A stretch of DNA of 64,000 nt, from positions 124,001-188,000 of the forward strand of contig CBDAPZ010000002.1 in NCBI GenBank assembly GCA_965198855.1. Direction: 5' to 3'. This document shows, in pieces, positions 33,508-42,041 of the stretch. The stretch comes from BOG-908 sp965198855 (GTDB taxonomy: Bacteria > Pseudomonadota > Alphaproteobacteria > Acetobacterales > Acetobacteraceae). Made by a program: the position numbers and the translations under genes. The notes beneath the pieces were generated by a model that was not told where the DNA came from, did not search any database, and saw only the letters and a program-made list of their open reading frames with translations. Each line of letters starts with the position of its first letter. The stretch's first letter is position 1.

Positions 33508-33936
33508 CTATTCCGATAACGTGTCGAACTTAGCGCGCGCCTGCTCGACACTCTCAAGATTCTCCGAAGCCTAAACCCACACGCCGCAGAAGGCAGCGCT
33601 CAGCGTAAAACCCAGTCCCGTCAGCTCATATTCCACCTTGGGCGGCACCACCGGAAAAACGGTCCGACGCACCAACCCATCGCGTTCCATGGCGCGTAGC
33701 GTTTGCGTCAACATTTTCTGACTGATCCCCTGCAAAGCCTCGCCTAGCCGCGTGAAGCGCATGGTTCCTTTCTCGGCCAGTGTATCCAGGATCATCATCG
33801 TCCATTTATCGGCGACGCGACCGATGAGATCGGTCACGAGCGCCACAACACGAGGATCGATCACCGGCGGCGGCGTCAGCCCGGCATAGCGGCGCGCTGC
33901 GGCGATTTCCTCGTCGGTAAAGTTTGGCAGGCCCAT
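33508..33936 (-). pseudogene. HxlR-family regulator with in-frame amber near the C-terminus
   Basis: From ATG 33936 (GTAGGAAA upstream) the protein has an HxlR winged helix: RVADKWTMMILDTLAEKGTMRFTRLGEALQGISQKMLTQTLRAMERDGLV and a VEYELTGLG wing. TAG at 33571-33573 follows FCGVWV. The same frame continues ASENLESVEQARAKFDTL to a TAG at 33508, which is the normal end of this subfamily; the amber most likely replaces Trp. The truncated 121-residue form keeps the DNA-binding domain and may still work. It is divergent from the SDR gene. Confidence 0.8.
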
Positions 33937-33965
33937 TTTCCTACACTCTCTGTTTGGTAAGTATA

Positions 33966-33979
33966 GCACTTTCAAGTGC
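33966..33979. promoter_or_regulatory. Palindrome between hxlR and SDR genes
   Basis: GCACTT, TC, AAGTGC is a perfect 14-base dyad in the 108-base divergent gap, 30 bases before hxlR and 66 before the SDR gene. It is a good candidate for the HxlR operator controlling both genes. This is position-based inference. Confidence 0.6.
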
Positions 33980-34044
33980 CTTCTTCCTTTTCGAGAGTAG
34001 TGGATGCACATAACCGCAACAACAGATGCTTGAGGGTTTTTGAG

Positions 34045-34818
34045 ATGAAAATGCGCAATCGGACGGTGCTGATTACAGGCGGTGCGAGCGGAATTGGCCT
34101 TGAATTGGCAAAGCAGCTGCTTGGCCGCGGAAATACCGTGATTGTCACCGGGCGCGAGCAGCGCAGGCTCGACGATTCCGAGCGCGGATTACCCGGCCTT
34201 CACACGATCAGAAGCGACGTGACGGATCCGGCCGCAATCCAGTCGCTCTACGATCAGGTATTGCGCGACTTCCCGGCTCTCGACGTTCTCGTCAACAATG
34301 CCGGGATCATGCGCAACCTGACCCTTGCTCAGGACCGCCCGCTTGCCGACCTCACGCGCGAGATCGAGACCGGCATCAACGGACCGATGTGGATGATCCA
34401 GCAATTCCTGACGCATCTGCGGACACGACCGAATGCGCTCATCGTCAATGTCTCATCCGGGCTGGCCTTTGTCCCGTTCCCAGCGGCGCCCGTCTACTGT
34501 GCCGCCAAAGCGGCTTTGCACGCCTACACAAAATGCCTGCGCGCTCAACTGGATGGCACCGGCGTCACAGTGATCGAACTGGCACCACCAGGCACCGAAA
34601 CAGCTTTGTTCCGTGGGGAATTTGCGGAAGAGATGAAGAAGGAAAAGGGCATGGATCCCGCTTTGCTCGTACGGCACGCGATCAAAGCCATTGAGGCCGA
34701 CACATGGGAGATCAGGCCGGGCTTGAGCAACGTCCTGAAAATAGCCAGTCGCGTCGCACCGAACGCGATGTTCAAGCAAATGACGAAGCTGAGCCAGCTT
34801 AGTGCTAAAACCGTGTAA
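34045..34818 (+). CDS. Short-chain dehydrogenase (DltE-like)
   Basis: A 257-residue SDR starting at ATG 34045, with TGAGGG ten bases upstream. The NAD(P)-binding TGGASGIG motif, NNAG and the YCAAK catalytic pair are present, with Ser in NVSSG. The C-terminal DPALLVRHAIKAIEADTWEIRPG is typical of the DltE-like (COG3967) oxidoreductases. The substrate is unknown. It is probably regulated by the divergent HxlR protein, a pairing often linked to quinone or aldehyde stress. Confidence 0.9.
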   Translation: MKMRNRTVLITGGASGIGLELAKQLLGRGNTVIVTGREQRRLDDSERGLPGLHTIRSDVTDPAAIQSLYDQVLRDFPALDVLVNNAGIMRNLTLAQDRPLADLTREIETGINGPMWMIQQFLTHLRTRPNALIVNVSSGLAFVPFPAAPVYCAAKAALHAYTKCLRAQLDGTGVTVIELAPPGTETALFRGEFAEEMKKEKGMDPALLVRHAIKAIEADTWEIRPGLSNVLKIASRVAPNAMFKQMTKLSQLSAKTV

Positions 34819-34834
34819 TATACAGGAAAGAGAG

Positions 34835-34948
34835 CCTTCTTTTCTGAAGAAAGAAGCAAAAGACTTTTACGTCGCTGTCGCGGCTCTATCAGACGACGCA
34901 CGCCCAGGACACAAAAGTTGTTTGGTTCTTTTTTTCAAAAAAGAACTG
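34835..34948. repeat. Hairpin repeat R2 (full element)
   Basis: A full-length member of the family: hairpin 1 (CTTCTTTTC, TGAA, GAAA-GAAG), then AGACTTTTACGTCGCTGTCG and a GC-rich middle, then hairpin 2 (GGTTCTTTTTTTC, AAAAAAGAAC). It lies between the converging SDR and glycosyltransferase genes. Its U-rich hairpins on both strands would make a bidirectional terminator. Confidence 0.85.
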
Positions 34949-34958
34949 CTTCGCTTCC

Positions 34959-35981
34959 TTATGCCGTAGCAGTGACGTCCGCAGCAATCGTATGGAGCAC
35001 CAAGTCGGCTGAAATCAGCTTCATGCCGACCCTCGGGCCGCCGGGCGGCACAATGGGACGGATGTAGTGGCTATGTCGCAACGGGCCGGAAACGCCGAAC
35101 AATCCGTAAGCCGGGCGTCCTAGAGCGGCACGCAGGTTCATCAATCCGCTATCATTACCAACAAACAAATCAGCGTTGGACAGCAACGCCATGACCTCAG
35201 GCAACGGCCAGCCAATCGCGGGAGCGACGGCCGGCAACCAGCCCGTGCGGCGTTGTATCGCTTCGGCGTGCGCAGATTCGTGAGGCAGGCCGAGCAGCAA
35301 GATCGAGCCGAAACCGTTGCCGTGAAGCAATGTTGCCAACTCGGCGAATGCTGCAGCACCCCACTGGCGGTTGTCCCCGTGCGATCCGATCCCGAGCACC
35401 GCGATCGGTGCCTGCAAGCCGCAGAGCCTCTTTGCCAAAGCTTGCCTGGCTGGGATGCCGACCTTCACCGAAGGCTCCGGCAGGCTGGTAAAGCCCGCGG
35501 CGGACATGTAGGCGGTCGCCTGCTCGAAGGCTTCCGTGAAGGGCGGCATGTGCGGCAGCGTCGGTCGCCGGTTCAGCCACCATCTCTGCGCGAAGCTGAC
35601 GCCGTACCCGTAGCGTTCAGGAATGCCCGCCAGGCGAAGTGCGGCGCCAAGAGATTGAGATTGGTGCAGGAGCACGCAGCTTTCGAAGCGGCAGGCACGA
35701 ATATCCGCCACAAACCGGAGATATCCGGCAAAGCCGTCATGCCGGCCGTTTCGATCTTTTGGATCATGGTTCCGTGGATTATGATCGTACCAGATGATGC
35801 GCTCTATGGCAGGATCTTCCGCCAGCAATTCCCTCGCCTGCGTGCTCGGCTTCGTAATGAGGGTGATCTTTCCCGTCGGCGTGTTTTGCGCAATCGCTCT
35901 GATATGGGGAAGGTGCCAGATAAGATCGCCAAGGCCAGGTCGGGGTTGAAAAACGGCGGCAGGAGCTCGGAGTCGTATCAT
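34959..35981 (-). CDS. Family 9 glycosyltransferase (heptosyltransferase-like)
   Basis: About 340 residues from ATG 35981 (MIRLRAPAAVFQPRPGLGDLIWHLP); a longer start at 36059 is possible. GLGDLIWHLPHIRAI is the GT9 N-terminal motif, and the C-terminal half has the ADP-heptose-binding pattern VLGIGSHGDNRQWGAAAFAEL and NADLFVGNDSGLMNLRAALG. GT9 enzymes add heptose or related sugars to lipopolysaccharide core or other glycans. It is divergent from a sulfotransferase, so both may modify surface polysaccharide. Confidence 0.85.
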   Translation of the reverse strand: MIRLRAPAAVFQPRPGLGDLIWHLPHIRAIAQNTPTGKITLITKPSTQARELLAEDPAIERIIWYDHNPRNHDPKDRNGRHDGFAGYLRFVADIRACRFESCVLLHQSQSLGAALRLAGIPERYGYGVSFAQRWWLNRRPTLPHMPPFTEAFEQATAYMSAAGFTSLPEPSVKVGIPARQALAKRLCGLQAPIAVLGIGSHGDNRQWGAAAFAELATLLHGNGFGSILLLGLPHESAHAEAIQRRTGWLPAVAPAIGWPLPEVMALLSNADLFVGNDSGLMNLRAALGRPAYGLFGVSGPLRHSHYIRPIVPPGGPRVGMKLISADLVLHTIAADVTATA

Positions 35982-36140
35982 GTCGTTGGATGGAACAACT
36001 CTGTCTGAGAGGTGGCACTGCGGACGGTCAGCTTGGCGTGTGACCGCATTGTAACTCATCTACATCTGGGCAGCCGCCTGCGCAAATGGCGCTTTACTGG
36101 AACGGCAGGCGGTGCGATGGGCCCGCAGCGGAGGTGCGAT

Positions 36141-37154
36141 ATGGCGGACCAATCTTCTCCCGGCCCGCCATCTGCCTTGCAGCGGGTCTGGTCAGCCGCC
36201 GTGTCTTGGCACTTGCTCGTCAAGCGCCGGCTCATGCGTGTCCCCGGTCACGCACGCCGATCCACCGACCGGTTCCTCGGTCAGTTGGCTAAAGCTCGGG
36301 CCGAGCGTGACGTCTCCTCCGTCCTGTTCAGGCTTCTGGGCTACCGCCTGTGGTGGCGCCTTCACCGACCGTTTCAGATAACGCGATCTGATCTGACCGG
36401 ACTGGTCGTAATCGGCGGTTCGCCGCGCAGCGGCACCACGCTGCTCAGGACGATGCTCGGACGCCACCCGGATATCTTTGCCGGGCCTGAAACGACTTTG
36501 TTCCTGCATCGTATTTCGTCACCACGCGATATCGGTGAGCGGCTCGCCTGGGATCCGGACGAGATTGAACGATGGCAGCGCGAGAGCTACTCGCAGACGC
36601 AGTTTATCGAACGGTGCGCGACCGCGCTCCGGGCACGCCATGGCCGGGCTGTTTGGGCCGAGAAGACTCCGCATAATGTTATGCGTTTTGGATTCGTGCG
36701 GCGCTGCTTTCCACATGCGAAGCTGGTTCATATCATACGCGACGGCCGTGATGTCGTATGTTCGTTGCGGCAGCAACCATTTTCCAAAGTGGATGGTGCG
36801 GCAGCGGATAGCGCGGGTATCGCCAGGCTATGCGCGTTGCAGTGGCGCCGCTGTGTCCAGTCCGGCCTGCGCTTTCGCGGCCAAGCCGCTTATTACGAGC
36901 TGCGCTACGAAGATCTGGTCCATGATGCTGAACCGACTTTGCGTGCCCTGCTGTCATTCCTTGGTTTGTCTTGGAACGAGGCTCTTCTACAAACCGGTAT
37001 CCAGGAAAGCGCGCCCGATTTATTTGAGCCGAAAGCTGTCGGTCAGCTGTTCGAAAGCTCGATAGGCCGTTGGCGAGAGGATCTCACTGGGCAAGAGCTC
37101 GATGTGGTTAACCTGCTGGCCGGAGAACTTCTTGCTAAACTGGGCTATGCATAG
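36141..37154 (+). CDS. Sulfotransferase family protein
   Basis: 337 residues from ATG 36141 with GGAGGTG upstream. The 5'-phosphosulfate loop is VVIGGSPRSGTTLLRTMLGRHP and the 3'-phosphate site is KLVHIIRDGRDVVCSL, both standard for PAPS-dependent sulfotransferases; YELRYEDLV follows. It probably sulfates a glycan or lipid at the membrane, as an N-terminal basic and hydrophobic segment is present. The acceptor is unknown. It is divergent from the GT9 gene with 160 bases between. Confidence 0.88.
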   Translation: MADQSSPGPPSALQRVWSAAVSWHLLVKRRLMRVPGHARRSTDRFLGQLAKARAERDVSSVLFRLLGYRLWWRLHRPFQITRSDLTGLVVIGGSPRSGTTLLRTMLGRHPDIFAGPETTLFLHRISSPRDIGERLAWDPDEIERWQRESYSQTQFIERCATALRARHGRAVWAEKTPHNVMRFGFVRRCFPHAKLVHIIRDGRDVVCSLRQQPFSKVDGAAADSAGIARLCALQWRRCVQSGLRFRGQAAYYELRYEDLVHDAEPTLRALLSFLGLSWNEALLQTGIQESAPDLFEPKAVGQLFESSIGRWREDLTGQELDVVNLLAGELLAKLGYA

Positions 37155-37191
37155 GACGGATGGTTTTATGTGCAAGGCAAAGGGGAAGAAA

Positions 37192-37310
37192 GTAGTTCTT
37201 TTTTGAAAAAAAGAACCAAGAAACTTTTGTGATTATGGCATGCGCTGCCGAAGAGATCCGCGATAGCGACGCAAAAAGTCTTTTGCTTCTTTTCTTCAGA
37301 AAAGAAGACC
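37192..37310. repeat. Hairpin repeat R3 (full element)
   Basis: A full element in the opposite orientation to R2: GTTCTTTTTTG/AAAAAAAGAAC first, then a middle block with GATCCGCGATAGCGACG, then CTTCTTTTCTTCAGAAAAGAAG. It follows the sulfotransferase stop by about 40 bases. Confidence 0.85.
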
Positions 37311-37502
37311 TTTCTTCATTCACTCACCACTGAACTTGCTTTTTCCTCCTTCGAAATACCGGCCATTCTCCAGATCGGCGATCAGCATGACGCTACTCCT
37401 TGCCACTGCAGCCCCTCGAGACCGGGAGGCACGCGAAGGATAGTAAGTCCTGGTGACACGATCTATGTTCCACAATCCTCAATATCTTGGCGATCGTTCA
37501 AA
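37311..37502. other. Intergenic region before the metallo-hydrolase
   Basis: With repeat R3 this makes about 350 bases without a gene between the sulfotransferase and the next start. I see no convincing small gene. A promoter for the metallo-hydrolase must lie here but could not be fixed. Confidence 0.4.
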
Positions 37503-38534
37503 ATGCCGATGGATTTCTTGTCCAGCATCCTCTCGCAGCTGAAACCCCGCACCTATGCCGCCGGCCCCATCAGCGAGCATTTCGACGGCAAGCGCTTCTT
37601 CAATCCGGGTCAGCCTTCGACCGATCGCAGCCTGGGCGACATCTGGCGCTGGAAGTCGGCACCTCTCGCCGTTCCGTGGCCGAAGCAAGTCGATGTTGCA
37701 CCCGCAGTCCCGATCCCGCGCTCCGATCGGCTGCGCATCACGATGGTTGGGCATGCGACGCTTTTGATCCAGGTGTCCGGGCTGAACATCCTGACCGATC
37801 CGGTCTGGTCGGATCGCGCCAGCCCCTTGTCGTTCGCCGGGCCGAAGAGGGTGACACTTCCCGGTATTGCGTTCGATGATTTGCCGGCGATCGACCTCGT
37901 TCTGCTGAGCCATAATCATTATGACCATATGGACATCGCAACCTTGCGTCGCCTGCACGCAACATACCGGCCTCGCATCATCACGCCGATCGGCAACGAT
38001 GTTATTGTGCGCGCAAGTATTCCGGACGCGCAGGTGGACACAGGCGATTGGAGCGATCGCATCCGTATCGGTGAGACCGCAATCATTACGCTGACGCGAG
38101 CGAACCATTGGTCGAGCCGTCGGATCACCGATCGCCGCGTGGCCCTCTGGTCGGGTTTTCTGATCGAGACGCAGCATGCAAAAATCTGGTTCGCAGGCGA
38201 TACGGGTTATGGAGACGGCTCGATCTTTCGGGACCTGCGCACCAAGTATGGCGCGCCTGACGTCGCGCTGATTCCGATCGGCGCCTACGAGCCGCGCTGG
38301 TTCATGGCCGCGCAGCACGTAAACCCGAAAGAGGCCGTGCAGATATTCCAGGATATCGGCGCGCGACGGGCGCTTGGAATTCATTGGGGCACGTTCAGGC
38401 TGACCGATGAGGCCCGCGACGCACCGAGAGAAGAATTGCTCGATGCACTCAACCACGCCGAAATAGACGCTGCCCGGTTTGCGGCAGCGGAGCCTGGCCA
38501 GGTGTTCGACTTCGCAGACTTGGATCCCCATTGA
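37503..38534 (+). CDS. MBL-fold metallo-hydrolase (NAPE-PLD/UlaG-like)
   Basis: A 343-residue metallo-beta-lactamase-fold protein. Its metal site SHNHYDHMD matches HxHxDH; ITMVGHATLLIQ and ILTDPVWSDRASP precede it and FAGDTGYG and GIHWGTF follow. The organisation fits the N-acyl-phosphatidylethanolamine phospholipase D-like subgroup of beta-lactamase superfamily hydrolases. Members act on phospholipids or lactones; the substrate cannot be told from sequence. It appears complete and stands alone. Confidence 0.88.
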   Translation: MPMDFLSSILSQLKPRTYAAGPISEHFDGKRFFNPGQPSTDRSLGDIWRWKSAPLAVPWPKQVDVAPAVPIPRSDRLRITMVGHATLLIQVSGLNILTDPVWSDRASPLSFAGPKRVTLPGIAFDDLPAIDLVLLSHNHYDHMDIATLRRLHATYRPRIITPIGNDVIVRASIPDAQVDTGDWSDRIRIGETAIITLTRANHWSSRRITDRRVALWSGFLIETQHAKIWFAGDTGYGDGSIFRDLRTKYGAPDVALIPIGAYEPRWFMAAQHVNPKEAVQIFQDIGARRALGIHWGTFRLTDEARDAPREELLDALNHAEIDAARFAAAEPGQVFDFADLDPH

Positions 38535-38567
38535 CCGAGGATCAAAGCAACGAGTGCTATGTTATAA

Positions 38568-38795
38568 CATAGCAGCGTTCCGAATGGCGCAGCGCTTGCC
38601 TCCTATTTTCAATTGAATCTGGGGGCGACTTACCGGTTCGAACATCTCTTTGGTGGCCCGCTCGAGGTAAATGCTGCGATCATCAACGTCACCGACAGGA
38701 TATATGAAATTCGCTCCGGTTCCGGCGTTGGCGTGTTTGCACCGCAACAGGGACCGCGGCGGGCATTTTATGCCGGTATCCGGAAGGTCTTTTGA
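38568..38795 (+). pseudogene. TonB-dependent receptor, C-terminal fragment
   Basis: The frame reads NGAALASYFQLNLGATYRFEHLF, then VNAAIINVTDRIYEIRSG and ends in RAFYAGIRKVF. This is the last three strands of a TonB-dependent receptor, with the aromatic C-terminal residue of outer-membrane barrels. A stop lies just upstream (38565-38570 region), so about 90% of the gene is missing. It is a deletion remnant lying between the metallo-hydrolase and repeat R4. Confidence 0.8.
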
Positions 38796-38810
38796 GCGAG
38801 GAAGCAAGGC

Positions 38811-38871
38811 CTTCTTTTCTGAAGAAAAGAAGCAAAAGACTTTTATGTCGCTGTCGCAGCTTTATCTGGCA
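38811..38871. repeat. Hairpin repeat R4 (half element)
   Basis: Hairpin 1 (CTTCTTTTCTGAAGAAAAGAAG) is followed by AAAAGACTTTTATGTCGCTG and a tail that overlaps the last codons of the MFS gene, whose stop at 38862 lies inside the repeat consensus. Confidence 0.85.
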
Positions 38872-40109
38872 GCAACCTTGGATGCATATTCACGCGAAGG
38901 CGCACGCACCAGCACCCAGGCGCACACGGCACTGCCTAAGCCCGACAAGGCAATCACCCAACCCATCGTCCAAGGTGTTCCGTCGGAAAAAGCGCTGAGC
39001 GCGGCGGAGCCTACGATGCCGCTGCCGTATTGCACCGCGCCGACCAAGGCCGACACCATGCCTGCCCGCTCCGGCGCCAGTGCCATCGCACCCATGATCG
39101 CGTTTGCAAGAATGAATCCCGCCAGCCCGATATAGACGAAAAGCGGCACCGCCAGGCCGGCCAATCCGCCGAAACCTGTGCGCGAATCGATCCCGAGCGC
39201 CACACTCGCGAGTGCTGCACCCGCCGTCCCGCCACGCATCAGCGTGAGGCCGCCGAGCCGCATCACCCAGCGCGCATTGAGCAGGTTGCTCGCCATGATC
39301 CCGACGATGCCGACGCCGAACAGCACCCCGTAAAGCTGCGGTTTCAGATGGTGATAGGTGATGTACGCAAAAGGCGAGCCCGCGACATAGGCGTAGATGC
39401 CGCTGTAGAAGAAGCCGCTCGCGCCTGCATAGCCCAGGAACCGACGACGCCGCAGAAGGGGGAAATAGCCCAGCACCGCGCGCCCGAGCGGTGCGGTATT
39501 GCGCCGCTCGGGCGCCAGTGTCTCAGGTAGCGCGAAGAGGGCTGTCAACGTCAGCAATCCGGTGCCTGCCAGCACCCAGAAAATGGCCCGCCAGGAGGCG
39601 ACGACCAGGATCTGGCCACCTAGCAGAGGCCCCACCAACGGTGCGATCGCCGTCACCGTCATCAGCGTGGAGAGCATCTGTGCGGCACGATTGCCTTCGT
39701 AGAGGTCTTTCACCATGGCGCGGGCCAGCACCACGCCGGCGCAGCCGCCCACCGCCTGCACCACGCGCCAGACAATGATGGCCGCCGGGCTCGGCGCCAG
39801 CGCGCAACCAACCGAGCCGATCACGAACAGAACGAGGCCGGCCGCCACCGGCAGGCGACGGCCATACCGATCACCGATCGGTCCCCACAACAAGTGTCCA
39901 AGGCTGAAGCCTATCAGGTAGCTGGAAACCGTCAGCTCCATCGCACCTGCAGTGGAGTGCAGGCCGCACGCCATGGCGGGCAGTGCCGGCAGATAGACAT
40001 CCGTCGAGATCGACGCGAACGCCATCAGTGCGCTCAGGATCGCCAGCACCTTGAGCGGGTGGCGCGACGCCGCCTTTCGTTCCTCCACCTCCGGCAGAGG
40101 CGTCATCAC
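38862..40109 (-). CDS. Bcr/CflA-type MFS drug efflux transporter
   Basis: A 415-residue, 12-helix major facilitator. DRYGRR between helices 2 and 3, the FASISTDVYLPALPAM first helix and MVKDLYEG are typical of the Bcr/CflA (DHA1) multidrug subfamily. It exports small hydrophobic compounds by proton antiport. Its ATG overlaps the stop of the SDR gene (40106), so the two form an operon with coupled translation. Its last codons and stop are encoded within hairpin repeat R4. Confidence 0.92.
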   Translation of the reverse strand: MMTPLPEVEERKAASRHPLKVLAILSALMAFASISTDVYLPALPAMACGLHSTAGAMELTVSSYLIGFSLGHLLWGPIGDRYGRRLPVAAGLVLFVIGSVGCALAPSPAAIIVWRVVQAVGGCAGVVLARAMVKDLYEGNRAAQMLSTLMTVTAIAPLVGPLLGGQILVVASWRAIFWVLAGTGLLTLTALFALPETLAPERRNTAPLGRAVLGYFPLLRRRRFLGYAGASGFFYSGIYAYVAGSPFAYITYHHLKPQLYGVLFGVGIVGIMASNLLNARWVMRLGGLTLMRGGTAGAALASVALGIDSRTGFGGLAGLAVPLFVYIGLAGFILANAIMGAMALAPERAGMVSALVGAVQYGSGIVGSAALSAFSDGTPWTMGWVIALSGLGSAVCAWVLVRAPSREYASKVAAR

Positions 40110-40846
40110 AGTTCCTGTGCAGTGGGGCGGAACAGGATCTCGTTCACATCGACATCCTCCGGCTGGCTCATGGCGAATGCCACCATGCGCGCAAACGATT
40201 CAGCCGGGATCTGGAGCTTCGCGTACATGTCGTGCACGCCCTTTGCCACATCCTGTTCGGTGACGCTGTCCTTCAACTCGCTTTCGACGGCACCCGGCGA
40301 GATGATGGTGGTGCGGATATTGTAGGGTTTGACTTCCTGCCGCAGGCCTTCGGAAATGACGCGCACGGCCGTCTTGGTGGCGGCATAGACGGCACTGCCG
40401 GGGCGCACCTTGTGGCCGGCAACCGAGGATACGTTGATGATGTGGCCGCTTTTCTGCCGTGTCATGTGCGGCAGCGCCGCGGCGATCCCGTACAGCACGC
40501 CTTTCAGGTTCACGTCGATCATCCGGTCCCAATCCGCGATCTTCCCGCGCTCGAGCGGTGAGTGCGGCATCAGGCCGGCATTGTTGAGGATCACGTCCAA
40601 CCGGCCATGCAGCGATACTGCGCGATCGGCCAGCGCCTTGACCTGCGCGTGGTCGGTCACATCGGTCTGTAGCACGGCATCCGCACCCAGACCAAGCTCC
40701 TCCGCAAGCGCGTGCAGCCTGTCCAGGCGCCGCGCGCCGAGCATGAGCTTGGCACCCTTTGCCGCGAGAAGCCGCGCCGTAGCGGCACCCAGCCCGCTGC
40801 TCGCGCCGGTAATGACGACGACCTTGCCTTCGATATTTTCGGTCAT
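40106..40846 (-). CDS. Short-chain dehydrogenase
   Basis: A 246-residue classical SDR: TGASSGLG cofactor loop, NNAG, Ser in NVSSVAGHKVRPGSAVYAATK, catalytic YAATK, and ISPGAVESEL after it. It resembles the YdfG/NADP-dependent serine dehydrogenase-like group. It is the first gene of a two-gene operon with the MFS exporter, suggesting joint handling of a toxic carbonyl or xenobiotic, which is inference. Confidence 0.9.
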   Translation of the reverse strand: MTENIEGKVVVITGASSGLGAATARLLAAKGAKLMLGARRLDRLHALAEELGLGADAVLQTDVTDHAQVKALADRAVSLHGRLDVILNNAGLMPHSPLERGKIADWDRMIDVNLKGVLYGIAAALPHMTRQKSGHIINVSSVAGHKVRPGSAVYAATKTAVRVISEGLRQEVKPYNIRTTIISPGAVESELKDSVTEQDVAKGVHDMYAKLQIPAESFARMVAFAMSQPEDVDVNEILFRPTAQEL

Positions 40847-40944
40847 GAATACCTTTTCGGATGATAGGAATGTGCGGGTGATCTAAGCGGCGATAGCTTA
40901 GCCGCCGACGATGATCCATGATACGCGAACGGTGAGAGGCAGCG

Positions 40945-41421
40945 TTGTTCGACATTCGGGAAGACGATCTCACGGCGCCAGCCACACGCGATCTGCTCGC
41001 CTTGCATCTCGCAGGCATGCATAGCAACTCCCCGCCCGGCAGCGTCTTCGCGCTCGACCTGTCGGGCCTTCAGGTTCCGGAGGTGACGGTCTGGAGCGTC
41101 TGGCACGGTGACGCGATCGCCGCGGTCGGCGCATTGAAGGAACACGATCACCGACGTGGCGAGCTGAAATCGATGCGCACCCACCCGGATCACCTGCGTA
41201 AAGGCGCTGCAGGATTGCTCCTTGACCACATGATCACCGAGGCGGGACGACGCGGTCTGATACAACTCAGCCTCGAGACGGGAAGCGGACCGCCTTTCGA
41301 TCCCGCGCTCGCTTTATACCGGACACGCGGCTTCGTTCACGGTGAAGCGTTTGGCGGTTATGTCCACAGCGCATTCAATCAATTTCTTCATTTGCAGCTG
41401 AAGAAAGCAGTTCTTTTTTAA
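40945..41421 (+). CDS. GNAT-family N-acetyltransferase
   Basis: A 158-residue GNAT protein with a TTG start (TTGTTCGACATT) after a GAGAGGCAGCG tract. Acetyl-CoA site: MRTHPDHLRKGAAGLLLDHMITEAG; then LSLETGSGPPFDPALALYRTRGF, as in PhnO/YsnE-like acetyltransferases. The last residues (LKKAVLF) and the TAA are encoded by hairpin repeat R5, so the repeat has taken over the gene's end. The acceptor is unknown. Confidence 0.85.
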   Translation: MFDIREDDLTAPATRDLLALHLAGMHSNSPPGSVFALDLSGLQVPEVTVWSVWHGDAIAAVGALKEHDHRRGELKSMRTHPDHLRKGAAGLLLDHMITEAGRRGLIQLSLETGSGPPFDPALALYRTRGFVHGEAFGGYVHSAFNQFLHLQLKKAVLF

Positions 41422-41529
41422 AAAAAGAACCAAATAACTTTTATCATTATGGCGCACGCTGCCGGATAGAACCGCGACAGCGAGATAAAAGTCTTTTGCT
41501 TCTTTTCTCCAGAAAAGAAGTGTTTTCTT
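41404..41529. repeat. Hairpin repeat R5 (full element)
   Basis: A full element: GTTCTTTTTTAAAAAAAGAAC, a middle with GAACCGCGACAGCGAGA, then CTTCTTTTCTCCAGAAAAGAAG. It starts within the GNAT coding sequence and ends just before the converging cupin stop. Confidence 0.85.
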
Positions 41530-41532
41530 AGC

Positions 41533-41943
41533 TTAGCCCTGTGTCCCGGCGCCGTATTGCGCATCGGTCACCGGCTCCAGCCAATCGACGTTCTTGCCGT
41601 CGACGGTTTCGGTGATCGCGATATGCGTCATGCCGGTGGCCGCGGTGGCGCCGTGCCAATGCTTTTCGCCGGCGTCGAAAAACACGGTGTCGCCCGGGTT
41701 CACCCGCTCGATCGGGCCGCCGAGACGCTGCACCCAGCCGCTCCCGGCCATGATGATGATCGTCTGGCCGGCGGGATGGGTGTGCCACACGGTGCGCGCG
41801 CCCGGGGCGAAGGTGACGCTGGCGGTGCCGACGCGGCTTGGCGCCTCGCCCATGGCCATGTTGTCGACTCGCACGGTGCCGGTGAAATTGTCGGGGACGG
41901 CGCCCGGCTTGGAGGGTGCGGCGGCATTGCGGGTGATCTTCAT
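41533..41943 (-). CDS. Single-domain cupin protein
   Basis: 136 residues from ATG 41943. A small cupin with the metal-binding pattern GARTVWHTHPAGQTIIIMAGSGWVQRLGG (motif 1) and PGDTVFFDAGEKHWHGA (motif 2). It is like the bacterial (R)-mandelonitrile lyase/carboxymuconolactone-associated cupins. Divergent from a LysR gene with a 98-base gap, and therefore probably its target. Enzyme activity is uncertain. Confidence 0.88.
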   Translation of the reverse strand: MKITRNAAAPSKPGAVPDNFTGTVRVDNMAMGEAPSRVGTASVTFAPGARTVWHTHPAGQTIIIMAGSGWVQRLGGPIERVNPGDTVFFDAGEKHWHGATAATGMTHIAITETVDGKNVDWLEPVTDAQYGAGTQG

Positions 41944-42041
41944 GGGCGTGCTCCAGATAGGGCGTGGGATGCATAGATGAGGGTTTGGCAGCCGGTGATT
42001 AGGTGGCAGAAGCTGTACGAACCTATAAGCCAGGCTTCTGA

